Below are positions 11,868-22,543 of a stretch of DNA of 29,106 nt, piece by piece (within the stretch, counting starts at the first letter, position 1; every line of letters starts with the position of its first letter). Origin of the DNA: Glaciozyma antarctica PI12. Taxonomy: Eukaryota > Basidiomycota > Microbotryomycetes > Kriegeriales > Camptobasidiaceae. The DNA lies in the NCBI GenBank assembly GCA_002917775.1, contig KZ627153.1:585943-615048 (forward strand), written 5' to 3'. A model generated the notes under the pieces. It was not told where the DNA came from. It ran no database searches and was given only the letters and a program-made list of their open reading frames with translations. The translations under genes and the position numbers were made by a program.

Positions 11868-13183
11868 ATGGCGAGCTCTCTGGACTCCGACCATATCCTC
11901 AGCCTGGCGACGAGCCTCCTCCCATCCACCTCACCCGCCCTCACGACTCCAACCGAAGCTGCCGCCCTCGTAATCCACACGATCCACGGTGCCCTCGGCT
12001 TCCGCCTCGTCCGTCCCGCGCCTGCCGAAGGACCAAATGCGACAGCCAACGCGCTCCCTGAAGGCTGGGCGAACGGAGGGACCCCCAAGCTCTGCTACCG
12101 CCACGAGCAGTCGAGCTTGGAGTTTGTCGTCAGCGTCGTCGAGCTCGGCGGGCGAGCGATGGTGGCGGCTGTAGCAGTCGAGGTGCGTACTCCACCGTCT
12201 CTAGGCATCACTGGAGCTAACGAGAACCCCGCGCAGGACAACAAGAGCGTCTCGTTCGACCTCCTCCTCACCGACTACTTCTCCCTCTCCGCGTTCCCCT
12301 TCTCACCTCCCTCCTCCCTTTCAGCCCTCTTCAGCTCTCCCACTCGCCTTACAGACCTCATCACACTCTACCGTCTCAACATCCTTCAGCCTCTGATCCC
12401 CGGTCTCCGCAAAGAAGGCTACTCCGAGCTCCCCGCCTCGACCTCCTCCTCGACCCCCAGCGCTTCTGGCATCCCCGTCGGCGGTCGCGGAGGGTACTAC
12501 CCCGATACGGGAGGTCCTATGGGCCCGTACGGCGGAGGCGTCCCGCAGCCTCCTCGCCGATTCCCCGAAGGCGAACGCCAGCCGAACCCCTTCCCCTCCG
12601 TCGGGCGATCCGACCTCGACCCTCTCGGAGGACAAGTTCCTCACTTTGCTGGGTTCCCAGGGACGCAGGGACCTACGGTCGGTCCGCCGGGAGGAGGAGG
12701 GAATGGCATGTTCGTGGGGCCGGATCATCCGCTGTTTAGGGAGAGGTTTGGAGCGCCGGAGCAGGGAGGCGTGTGGGGTGGAGATGAGTGGTTGCCGAGG
12801 GGAGCTGTTCCGCCTGGTGCGAGGTTTGATCCGATTGGGCCTGGGGTGAGTTCCGGGAGCTTGCGAAGGAGGGAAGACGTGCTGACGGGTTTATGAGCGA
12901 TAGAATGGACCGCCGCAGCCTGGAGGCGTTGGGATTGGAGGGTTCGGAGGAGGACGAGGGATTGGAAGCTTTTATCCTGGGAGGGGAGGAGGAGGTGGGG
13001 GGAGGGGTGGCGGAGGAATGGGGAGGGGAGGCATGGATCCTGACCCCGACGAGTTCTATCCTCCTGTGCGTTCTGCTTTCCGGTCAAGGCTAGAGTATGG
13101 GCTAATCTCCTTTGCTGCAGGGCAACGGGACCGGCAACAACAGGAACGGTGGGTCCTCCGAATACGACAACATGTTTGGATAA
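11868..13183 (+). CDS. proteasome inhibitor/regulator PI31
   Basis: PI31 (PSMF1 family) binds the 20S proteasome through its C-terminal tail and interacts with Fbxo7-type proteins through an N-terminal FP domain. The first 200 or so residues have the FP-domain pattern: an N-terminal helix, LVIHTIHGALGFRLV, LCYRHEQSSLEFVVSVVELGGRAMVAAVAVE, then VSFDLLLTDYF. The C-terminal half is Gly/Pro-rich with the family hallmarks NGMFVGPDHPLFRERF and RGAVPPGARFDPIGPG, then GG/RG repeats and DPDEFYPP. Exons: 11868-12182, 12237-12845, 12904-13065, 13121-13183; 382 aa, every exon a whole number of codons. It ends NMFG. The ATG at 11868 directly starts the FP domain. Confidence 0.9.
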
Positions 13184-13403
13184 GCGTCGACTCTTGCGCT
13201 GCGGGTTGTCTCTTTTTCGTACTGTCGGTCTTCTGTGCAACGTTGTTATGATACGTAGGACGCTGTTCTGAGGTCGCAGAGAAAGGAGAATCTGAGCCGT
13301 CGAGCGGGAGCGTCGAGCCTGCCTCGACCTAGAAATCCGCTGCTTCACTCTTTCTCACTCCAACACCGCGCGTCCCACTCTCTCTTTCCACTCCCTCGCC
13401 GCA

Positions 13404-15975
13404 ATGTTACCCCGGCCATCGCCCAGCGGCTCCAGCAGCCGCAACCCCGACTTTACCGCCCTCCTCGAAGCCTCCTCCTCCGCCAACCAACCCGCCCCTT
13501 CACCTCTCCCCACGCTGCCTCGCGAGCTCGTCCTCGCCACGCACCAGCAATCGTTCGATAGAGAAGCAGCTCTGGACCAAGCGGGGGAAGTTCGGACTCG
13601 CAAGGTCGTCGTCGGACCGGGAAAGCACTTTGCCTCTGGACGGAGAGTGGAGGAGCTCGAGCGCGTGCCGCTCGGGGTAGGGAGCCAGCTGAGATGTGGG
13701 GAGGTGGGAAGAGGTGAGTTTCGAGAGCAGGAGGGCGGAGCGGAGCTAATGAGAGTGCAGGGAAGCTGCTTCTATGCCGCGTGGTGACGAGGTGCTTTAG
13801 GACGGTTGCGGTCCAGTTTGTGGTCGAGGACGAAAGGGGGAACGTCGCACCTGTGCACGTGTATCATCTCCCTGCGAGGCTGGAACTGGAGGAGCTGGAC
13901 GCGATGTACCCGCTCGCAGCTACGTTCGGTGAGCTGCCGCACGACTGTACGCCAGGATGAAGCAGCTCACTCTCTCTTCCGACAGCTATACGAGAGCCGT
14001 CTATCCGGGAATCGCGCGATGGGTTCCTCATCCGGATCGACGCGCCTTCAGACCTCGTTCGGCTGTACCCCTCATCTCCACTCCTCCGAGAGATCTCCTG
14101 GTCCACCAAATCGCTTCTCCCCTCTCTCAACCGCACAGCAACACAGTACAAAGACGAGGGAAATCGCCTGTTTTCTCAACGAAAGTGGCTTCGCGCGCTT
14201 GAGGAGTACTCGGTCGGAATGGACCTCGAAGGCGAGAGAGGAGGGAAGCTCTCGACGGTGCTGCGAGCGAACAGGGCGGCGACGGAGCTCAAGCTGAACC
14301 GACCTGGAGCTGCACTGCGAAACTGCGAAGCTGCCCTCCTCGACCCTTCCCTCGACTCCTCCTCCTCCGCCGCTCTCAAGCAAAAGGTTCTCTTCCGCGC
14401 TGCGACGGCCGACTATCAACTTCAGCACTTTGAATCCGCCTCCTCCCGCCTCTCTCAAATCCTCAACCTCTATCCCGACGATTTCGATGCCATGGATCTC
14501 TATCGACGTACGCAGGTCCGACTCGTTGAGGCTAGTCGCGGCGAGTACGATTGGCCGTACCTCTTCGAAGCGTCTCGTACGGCGCAAGTCCTCGACGTCG
14601 CGGACTATACGGGGTCAATGATCGCTCCCGCTAAGATCCCTGGTCGCGGAAGAGGATTGGTGGCGACGAGGGATATCGTCCCTGGTGAACTGCTGCTCGT
14701 CGCACGGCCGTTTGCGATGGGGCGCGGAGAGCCGAGTCGGAAAAGCTTCGTCGTCGGCATGAATCTCTTTACAGAGACGATGGACCCGTACGCGCATTAC
14801 GACCTTATCGCCCTCCTCCTCGAGCGAATCGTCGACGAACCAGCCCTCTACGATCGCCTCTACTCCCTCTACCCCGGCTCCTCCTTCCCCTCTCCTCCGC
14901 CTCCACGATCGAACCCTCCCTCCCTCGACACAAGCCGCCTCGAATCCATTGCGACCTTCAACTCCTTCCACACTGAATCCCTCTCGCAAAAGACCGCCAC
15001 CCTCTCCCCCGCCGACGAACGCGCCGCCAACATCCACGCCCCTTCGTCGCTCTACGACGTCCCTTCCCTCCTCAACCACGCCTGCGTCGGCAACGTGACG
15101 TACTCCTTCCTCGCCTCGACCATCTTCTTTCGCGCGCGGCGGGCGATCGCAAAAGGAGAGGAGCTGCTGGATTCGGTACGTCGCTCCCTCGCTCGCTCCG
15201 CAACTCCGCTAATCTCTTCTGCAGTACGCCGACTCGCTCGAAGGACTCGAGGCGCGACGGGATAAGCTCGATAAGCACGGATTCGTCTGCAAGTGCGAAC
15301 TCTGCGAAGCGGATCTCAAGGACGGTCTCGAGAACCGCAAGGAGCGGGAGAAGATCTTGCTGTCACGGTCTAGGAGCTCACGGACTGGATTCACGGGGAG
15401 AAGCAGGATCCCTCTCGGCATCTCGGAGCGATGAGGGAGTACATTCTTCGGCTGAAGGGAACGTACGATGCGTCGAGGAGCGCGTTGCGGCCTGCGATGT
15501 ACGCGGCGCTGAGGCTGTTGGCGCAGAGTCTTGCGAGTGGAGGAGAGGAGGAGGAAGCGATTTTGGTCGAGGTTAGGGCGCTTGAGTCGCTGGGAGCGGT
15601 GTTTGGGAGCGGTCTTTATCGGGAGGGAGTGGGAGTGCGTCGAGGTGCCGAGGGTGGGGGATGTGAATGCCGTGCTGTCGAGCTTGTTTATCGCCAAGCA
15701 GCTGCAGTCGCTCGAGAGAAGGGAAGCCTCGGTGTGAGTCGTCTCTTGACTGTGCGCGCGGTTGGGGAAGCTGACTCGGGGACCGCAGGAGATGGGTTGC
15801 GATGGCAAGGAGAATCGAGGCTGGGCAGGCGGGAGAGGCTCTGTTTTCGGTGCGGTATGCTGGTGAGTCGCTTCCGTCTTATTAACTTCTGGAGCCAGGC
15901 TGATGGCGCGGTACGACAGAATGGGCGGAGAGGAATGGACTCGATCTGCGGGCAGATCTCGCTGGCGAGAATTGA
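13404..15975 (+). CDS. TPR and SET domain protein (SMYD-like lysine methyltransferase)
   Basis: The N-terminal 200 residues are not recognised. TPR-like helices follow from YKDEGNRLFSQRKWLRALEEYS, then a split SET domain: IPGRGRGLVATRDIVPGELLLV, LLNHACVGNVTYSFL (the NHxCxxN motif), GEELLDSYAD, and a post-SET cysteine cluster FVCKCELCEAD. It probably methylates protein lysines using AdoMet. Exons: 13404-13713, 13761-13928, 13986-15175, 15225-15733, 15789-15862, 15920-15975; about 768 codons, ending LRADLAGEN. The fourth exon shows two frame breaks. Near 15372 one base seems lost between KILLSRS and ELTDWIHGEKQ. At 15592-15617 a 13-bp near-perfect tandem duplication shifts the frame back. The net change is a multiple of three, so frame is restored, but the segment between contains a stop in the main frame. 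Confidence 0.8.
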
Positions 15976-16493
15976 GACACTTCCTCGGGGCGTTTCTGTG
16001 CTGAAACCAACTGCTTTCCCACTGCTTCTACGACGTTGTAACTCGCTATGCGGCCTTGCTCTTCCTCACCAGCGGCGCCATCTGGGAGCATTGGTCGGGA
16101 ACGTCAAAGCGCTGCCCGGAGGACGCGATAGCTTGCTCCTCACCTCCTTCGCGCTCCGGCTCCTGGCGCAGCTACAAGATATATGGGTGCCTTTCCTAAT
16201 CTCTACTCACCTCACTGGACTGAAGGAGGACCAGGAAGACCCGAATCCGCGAAGAGGAACTTCGCCAAGTGGGAGATCTCCGCAGCTCCTCTCCCCTCAA
16301 ACTCTCCTCCAACTCTCCTCTGGAGCGCCTCTTTCCCTCCTTCCATACCCCGCTCCCAAGACTCTCCTCACTTGCTCCTTCTTCGCCGTTGCATTCAGCA
16401 GCACCAGCTGGTTGTCATTCCCTCACAGCCTTCACAAGAGCCTTTCGCGCTCTTCATCGACTTTACCGCTTCCCGGAACCTCCTCTCTTTCAG
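15976..16493. promoter_or_regulatory. intergenic region upstream of the DUF6534 gene
   Basis: These 518 bp separate the SET gene from the DUF6534 gene, both on the plus strand. The last 200 bp are strongly pyrimidine-rich on the plus strand, as often seen ahead of start codons here. The bases before the ATG (TCTCTCTTTCAG) resemble a 3' splice site, so a leader intron is possible. Open frames crossing it have low-complexity Ser/Pro/Leu content and no recognisable domain. Confidence 0.4.
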
Positions 16494-18440
16494 ATGGGAC
16501 TCTTCGACTCTTCTCCCCGTGAGTTCACGTGGAGCGTACGAGGGGAGGGGGAGGAGGAGAGTTGCTGACGACCACCTTTCCTTCGCAGGCGCGTTCGTGA
16601 GTTCCACCTCATTCGCTCCTTAAACGAGCGATTGCTAACGGAGCGACCTCTCAGTTTGTCGGGACGTTCATTGCTGTCTGGCTTGTGAGTCTTCCTCCTC
16701 AAGTGTTGGGAGGAGGGAGGAGCTGACGAGCACTCAGTCTGGGGTTGTCGTGACCCAAGGTGCACAGGCCCCTCCCCTCAAACCTTGCACGAGCTGACCT
16801 TAGGACGAAGCTTTTTCGTACTTTACTGCGTTTGGCAGCAGCGACCGCAAGGTGTACGTCGTTTTGGTTGCGGTGCTGCTGTTCATCGACATCGCGCACA
16901 CGGTCATCACAGTGCAAGTCTCCTTCCTCGGCATGGCTTTCTCTCCTACTGACGCCTCCCCGAATGCGTGACAGACACACGGTGTACTACTGGGGCGTTA
17001 CGTACTGGGGCGTTCTCGAGTCGCTCGTTCGGGTTCCGTGGAGCTTCGCTATCGAGTGAGTGATCATACTCAGACGTCTTCGACACCGTGCTGACTTCTG
17101 TCCTCAGGCCCGCCTTCACCGGAGTCGTGGCGTTCATCGTTCAAGTGTTCTGTGCGCTTCATTCCAAAGCTCGCAGCGCTCTTCGTACTCAATTAACAAC
17201 CATCGCAGATGCCTACCGCGTCTACATCGTGTCCTCCCGAAAGCCCTTCTTCCCCGTTGCGATCTTCGTTTTCTCAGCGGTCAGTTTCGGTGCGCTTTCC
17301 TTCCTTTCTTTCGCTAGCGTTGCGATCTAACTCCCACCGCAGGCTTCGCCGTCGGAGGCACGGCGGAAATCTTCGTGCTCAACAGCGAGATTGCTCGTTT
17401 CCAGGAATGGAGCTGGGGGGGTGAGTCCTGCATGTGCAGCCTCGCTTCCTGAGCTCACCTTCGTACGCAGTGACGACTTGGCTCGTCGCTTCGAGGTATC
17501 GTGGAGTTCGCTGGGATCTGAAGTCGTTTGCTAACACCTCTCTCCAGCGTCGCGGATCTTCTCATCACCGGATCTTTGGTTTACGTACGTCCACACTTTC
17601 TTACCTACCCACGACTCTGTTTGACTCTCCTCGACGTCGCAGTACCTCAAGAAGGCTCAAGGCGACTACCAAAAGACCAATACGCTCGTTCAGCGCATCC
17701 TTCGCAAGCGAGTTTTTTTCGTTGTCGCTCCCGCTTTGGCAGATCTTGACTAACGGACCAACACAGCACGATAGAAACCAACGGATTGACCTGCGTTGTG
17801 GCTATGTACGTCCATGATTTCGAGCTTCGAGGAGCGAGCTTCGAGCTTCAAGCTGTCGAGCTGATCCCTCAAATCACAGGATTGACGCCATCCTATTCCT
17901 CGCCTACCCCGCTGCAAGCTGGCACGTTATTCCGCAATTCGCGCTGGTCAAGTTGTACACCAATTCCGTCCTCGTCTCGCGTACGCCTCGTTCTGCGTCC
18001 AACGCCGTGCGGAGGCTGACGCTCTTCCTCCCGCAGTCAACTCGCGCCAGAAGATCAACGATCACCTCAGCCCTGCTTCGGGCCAGAGCATGTTCACCAA
18101 GACTGGCGGCGACGACTTTGGCGGCTCGCAGCTCTACGGCGTCAAGTCTGGTCATGGCCAGCAGATCGTTCCCATTCGCGTCACGATGAGGTAGATCCTC
18201 GTTCTCTCTTCCCCAGCTGCTCGCTGACGAGCCTTCGCAGCGAGACCGTCCACACCGAACTCGCCGACGAGAAGGACCTTGCCTACGCGAACACGGTACG
18301 TTCCTCTCCTCCCGTTCTCTCTATAATCCCCTCATCGCTAATCCTCTCAGTACCCTCAGGCTAGTCCCGCGAAGCACGACAACAACGAAGTCGAGCTCGA
18401 CACGATCAGGGATCGTAAAGCGCACCCCTTCTCCGTTTGA
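16494..18440 (+). CDS. DUF6534 seven-helix membrane protein
   Basis: A 350-aa integral membrane protein with about seven hydrophobic helices: FVGTFIAVWLSGVV, VYVVLVAVLLFIDIAHTV, AFTGVVAFIVQVFY, FFPVAIFVFSAVSFG, WLVASSVADLLITGSLVYYL and others. The closing segment TIETNGLTCVVAMIDAILFL and NSVLVSLNSR is the hallmark of DUF6534. The cytoplasmic tail is hydrophilic. Function is not known; the topology suggests a sensor or receptor, which is inference. Seventeen exons: 16494-16535, 16589-16594, 16655-16684, 16738-16759, 16811-16913, 16975-17055, 17108-17151, 17209-17289, 17343-17420, 17471-17495, 17548-17584, 17643-17707, 17767-17805, 17880-17980, 18037-18190, 18241-18295, 18351-18440. Exon 2 is only 6 nt. 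Introns 16914-16974 and 17708-17766 fit only with GC donors (GCAAGT, GCGAGT). Confidence 0.88.
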
Positions 18441-19192
18441 TCCCCCCTCGTTGCCTATGGTTTTGTAATCCCCCTCTCGTTCGCTAGTTCATACCTCGCT
18501 TCCCTCCCCATTTGTACCCACCCCAGATCCTCCGCGTCGAGTTGATTCTCCGCATGTCGTCTCCTTGTAGTTGCTGTTCGCTCGCAACGAGGAGACTTGT
18601 TCGAGGGACGGGTCTCGGGGCTTGTGAGCTGCGCTTCCTTGAGAGGAAAGGCTGTCGAGCTTGTGCTTGAGAGCGAGGCGGATGCTCGGCAGCGAGGTCG
18701 CAGCAGCGAAGTTCGGTAGCGAGGAATGTGGTAGCGAGGGTGCAGGATTCAGGATTGCGAGTTGCGATGCTGCTTGGTGACAGAGTACGGCGAGCTCTTT
18801 CAGTATGAAATGGAGCAACGCGAGAGTTGGGTTGCGTTTGGTGGTGAGTCGCTTGAAGAGGAGAACGAGTCGAGGTGCGTCGCCGCGAGAGGTTTTTGTA
18901 AGCTGCCCGGTGGCTCGTTTGAAGTGTGTTCTCCGTGTGTAGTGAACGCGAGGTTCATGATCAGACATTAGGGGCTGGGAAGCGGGTTCGCTGGGGAGCA
19001 CAGTGAGCGACATCTTAGCGAAACCTGAAGCTGCGAAGTGGATGGAGTCGAGCGAGCGACGAGCGAGAGATCCCAGCACTCGACTCTCCAATTCGCACGA
19101 AGCAGTTCCGCAAGATCTCACAAGCGGGTTAAAGCAGGCTCATCCCAGCTCGCAGCAGCCACCACTCACTCCCCATTTCACCACCAACCCCC
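18441..19192. other. convergent intergenic region
   Basis: This 752-bp gap lies between the 3' ends of the DUF6534 gene (+) and the CinA-like gene (-). A 210-codon minus-strand open frame spans 18489-19121, but it is Ser/Arg/Leu-rich without any domain I recognise, and I do not call it a gene. Around 18660-18745 the motif AGCGAGG or GCAGCGA recurs irregularly. The right end (19150-19260) is strongly C-rich on the plus strand. Confidence 0.4.
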
Positions 19193-19871
19193 TCACAACT
19201 TCCCTCTCCCCCTAACAACCTCCACCAACCCTCTCAACCCCTCCTCCGCAAACCTCACCATATTCTCCCCCCTCTCCCCTTCCTCCAACTGCACCTCCCA
19301 ACACCTCTCCACCCCCTCCCCACACACCGCGAAAGGACAATATCCAGGCCCTTTGATCTCCTCCCGATAGACGGAGGGGCGGGAGGGACCTGCCACCCCG
19401 GATTCGGCGAGGGAGTAGGTCGTGGAGAGGGTCGTGCGGAGGGAGAGGGCGAGGGAGAGGACTATCGCGGTGGTGGGACCGCTGTGTGGGGGTTAGCGGG
19501 GGTGGGAGAGAGGGGAGGAAGGGCGCACGCGTAAGAAGCTGTATCAGCGTCGGTCCACCCCAGGAATGCCTTGCGTGCTGCATCCACGTCTCAGCTTCGA
19601 CTCATCGCGCGGGGAGGGAGGAAGGACGAACCGGGGAGAGAGTAAGCGTTCACGCCGCCTTTGAAGCAGGCGGACGTCCCAGGGACCGAGAGGAGTGTAG
19701 CGCTCATCAGGCCTCCAGTGGCGGTCTCGACGATGCTGAGGGTTTCCTGTGCGTGGTAGGGGAGGTCAGCGAGTGCGGGGTGAGGTGGGGGAGGGACCGG
19801 ACGCCGCGCTGGATTAGGAGGGCGGCGAGCTCCTCGGCGAGAGCTTTGAGAGCGGGTGGTGGGAAGGCCAT
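19193..19871 (-). CDS. CinA C-terminal domain protein (NMN amidohydrolase-like)
   Basis: A stand-alone CinA C-terminal domain, 173 aa. In bacteria this domain (PncC) deamidates nicotinamide mononucleotide to nicotinate mononucleotide; the fungal role is not established. Order of motifs: LKALAEELAALLIQRG, then VETATGGLMSATLLSVPGTS (family: AESxTGG...LTxxPGAS), FKGGVNAYS, ARKAFLG, TAIVLSLAL, and LAESGVAGPSRP, the conserved SGxAGP loop, with KGPGYCPFAV (KPxGxVxxAV-like). Exons: 19803-19871, 19632-19746, 19529-19577, 19193-19481; all introns GT-AG of 47-56 nt. The length matches the family domain and nothing else is fused. The start at 19871 is the only ATG before the first helix. Confidence 0.85.
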
Positions 19872-20332
19872 CCTTCTTTGATGTGGTGGATGAGGAGAGG
19901 GAAGGAGCTGAGCTGAGGGAGCAACGACCTTCGGAGGTTCGGAGTTCGATCGTTGTCGACTTCGAGGGTTCGCTCCCCTCTCTCTCTCCCTCTCGATCTC
20001 CAGTCGACGTAACGCAGCGTCGTGAGGGTAAAGAGATTGATTTGATTCCCACTCGTAGAAAGCCAAGGTCCTGCCTCCGAGGGCTCTCACTCAAGCTCTA
20101 CCGCAAGTTCCGCAACACAAGACTTCCTCCTCCTCGCTCCTTCGAGAACGAGCGTACACCGGAGAAGCTCGCCAAGCAGAGAACCCGAGAGATCCAGTCA
20201 CACAGCCAAAGTATCTCTGGCGCCCGGCGAAAGCATCTCGCCAGCAAGAACGACGACAGAGAAGATCAAAACGACGAGGCCAGATATGGTGGAATCGCAA
20301 CTCCATTTCTTCTTTCGCCTCCGTTCCTCCGC
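19872..20332. promoter_or_regulatory. intergenic region: OLA1 3' end and CinA-like promoter
   Basis: These 461 bp separate the stop of OLA1 and the start of the CinA-like gene, both on the minus strand, so it holds a 3' untranslated region and a promoter. Plus-strand open frames through it (to about 20476) overlap the last OLA1 exons and are shadows. No repeat, RNA or factor site was recognised. Confidence 0.4.
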
Positions 20333-22211
20333 TTAGGCGTTGTGCTTCCAGCTGCGCCACCAAAGAACCGTCAGTTCACACTCTCAAACCCACAAACGAA
20401 AGCGAACGTACTAGCAAATGTCTCCATCAACCACTGCGCTCGCGCAACATCAGCATCTCCTCTCCCGCTCGAATGATGGAACGGCAACTCACCCTCGTAA
20501 GGCTTCCCCTTCTGCATCATCTTACCCGCCGCCTTAACCGCCGCCTCGTTGCCGCACTCGTGCAAATCCTTGTACGCCATGATATCTCCGCAGATAAAGT
20601 GCTTCTCGAAATCGGTGCTGCGCGCGTGTGAGTCAGCTCGGGTGGAAGTTGGGAGTGAGGGGAGAGGACGTACTGGATCACACCGGCTGCTGCGGGAGCC
20701 TTGGTACCTTCTCGGATCGTCCAGGCGCGCACCTCGATAGGTCCGCAAGTGAAGTAACGAATGAGCTGCGCGTCACTTCATCAGCTCTTATCGCGCAAGA
20801 TCGCAGCGAGGAAGAGAACGCACATGAAGACTCGCGTAACCGGCCGTAGTGATCTTGTTGAGCGCTCCAACGGTTCCAAGCTTCTCCAACTCGGCCTTCT
20901 GCGCCTCGGGGTTCCCAAACTCCATCGCAAGGCGCTCCTCGAGTGCGACCGAGAAGGGGATGAGGAGGTCTCCAGGAGTGTTCTCCGAGATCCAAGCGTG
21001 GATCTTGGGGAGCCACTTGTTCTTCTTCCGGATGTAGTCCTTCTCGCTCAGGTTGACAAGGTAGGTAACGGGCTTGGCGGTGAGGAGCTGGAGCTCGTTG
21101 ACGATGTCGATCTGCGTGTGCCTCGAGTGAGTGGGGGGAGAGAGGGTGGAGATTCAGGGGACGTACCTCGCGGTTGGTCCAGACGCCCTTGCGAACGTCC
21201 TTGTTCTGAGTCGTGAGGCAGTCGAGGACCTTGGCGACGGTGTCCTGTGGCGCGAGCGTCTCGTCAGTCGGATCTGCGTGATCGCACGAGTCGAGTTCTT
21301 ACGCACGTTCTTCGACTTCTTGGCCTTGTCGGCCAAGTTGGCGGTACCGGTCGCACCACGAAGGACCTTCTTGAGCGCCTCAAGCCTCTTCTCCACCCAC
21401 TCGATATCCTTGAGCCTGCACGCGTGCGTTCCCCCATCAGCTTCGTGCCCCTCTCCTCTCCTCGCACCGCGCGACCTCGACGCACCTCAACTCGGTCTGG
21501 ATAATCTCCATATCGCGAACAGGGTCGACATCTCCCTCGACGTGGATAACCTCGGCATCATCGAACGCGCCTGCGCCGCGAAAAAAGCCCCATCAGCTTC
21601 CACCCTCCCTCTCCTCCCCCTCAAGGACTCACGAACAAGCTGGAAGATTCCATCAACGGCACGAACGTTACTAAGGAAGTTGTTTCCGAGCCCAGCACCC
21701 GAGGCAGCGCCCTTGGTGAGTCCGGCAATGTCGACGCAAGTGAGGAAAGCGGGGATCTTGTTCGAGGGCTTGTAGACGGAGCAGAGCCAGTCGAATCGGG
21801 GGTCCTCGACGGGGACGCGAGACTCTTCGGGCTCGATCGTGGCGCTGGGGTTGGGTCGGGGTTAGCTGATGGGAGTGGGCGTGGAGGGGAGGAGCGCACT
21901 AAGGGAAGTTGGCGACCTTTCCAAGATCTGTCGAGGGGATGGTATCAGCGATAGGCTCCTAGGATACCACCTCTCCCCCCTCCTAGTCCAGGTGAACGCG
22001 TACTCACCGCACTTGGTGAGGATGTTGAAGAGGGAACTCTTGCCAACGTTAGGGACTCCGACGATACCAATCTGGAGGTTGTTGGAGGGTCGTCCGAGGA
22101 GGGTCTTCTTCTCAGCGACGGCGGCCTCTGCGTGGTCAGACTCAAGGTTAGCTGGGGAGTGTCCTGGTGGTGTGTGGGTGGTGGTGGAAGTGACTTGCTC
22201 TTGGGAGGCAT
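20333..22211 (-). CDS. OLA1: Obg-like ATPase 1 (YchF family)
   Basis: Conserved cytosolic P-loop ATPase linked to ribosomes and stress responses. The N-terminus [22 protein letters not shown] matches OLA1. The G domain shows [15 protein letters not shown] (G1), [33 protein letters not shown] (G3) and NLSE (G4), the NxxE form that gives YchF proteins ATP rather than GTP preference. A coiled-coil arm and a C-terminal TGS domain ([18 protein letters not shown]) follow. It ends VVDGDICYWKHNA. Twelve exons: 22199-22211, 22008-22127, 21900-21927, 21633-21844, 21486-21570, 21307-21415, 21167-21244, 20824-21111, 20674-20765, 20493-20617, 20412-20433, 20333-20351; 396 aa, the usual length. The first intron 22128-22198 has a GC donor (GCAAGT), leaving a 13-nt first coding exon. 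Confidence 0.95.
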
Positions 22212-22543
22212 TTTTGGCGTGCGGCGGGGTGCGAAGGCTGTGGAAGAGAGAGAGAAGGATCGAGTGAAGGTTCTGGTTAAAGTTGAGCCTGAGAGGGAGG
22301 AGCTGAGCAGCAACAGGGCGACAAAGGGGAGAGAGAGTCGAGGAGAGGAGAAGAGAGCTGTTAGGCTGAGATCTCAGCGCTGAGAGCAGGCGGACTGGGC
22401 GGGCGAGACCCTAAAAATCTATGAAAGTTTCAATTTTCTCAACTTTTGAATCTGTGAAACTAACCTCGCTCCTTCTCGACTACTTGGAGACTGGAACCAA
22501 TGGAGACTTCCTTGCAGTTGATACAAATTCAGAAGGGAAACGA
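22212..22543. other. intergenic region between urease and OLA1
   Basis: These 332 bp carry the urease 3' untranslated region and the OLA1 promoter, both on the minus strand. The segment 22412-22465 is clearly AT-richer than the rest of the window, which fits a 3' end-processing region for urease. The OLA1-proximal part is purine-rich on the plus strand. No coding potential was recognised. Confidence 0.4.

Noticed and set aside
15863-15919. Third frame break at the end of the SET gene
   Set aside because: Taking the acceptor at GTACGACAG gives a 57-nt intron and the in-frame tail EWAERNGLDLRADLAGEN.
16760-16810. Frameshift in DUF6534 after VVVTQ
   Set aside because: A GT-AG intron using the downstream acceptor GACGAAG restores TQAFSYFTAFG, so no break is needed.
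18489-19121. 210-codon minus-strand open frame
   Set aside because: It lies between two convergent genes, has low-complexity Ser/Arg content, no recognisable domain, and runs over an irregular AGCGAG-rich tract.
19856-20476. 206-codon plus-strand open frame
   Set aside because: It overlaps the last OLA1 exons and the start of the CinA-like gene in antisense and resembles no protein.
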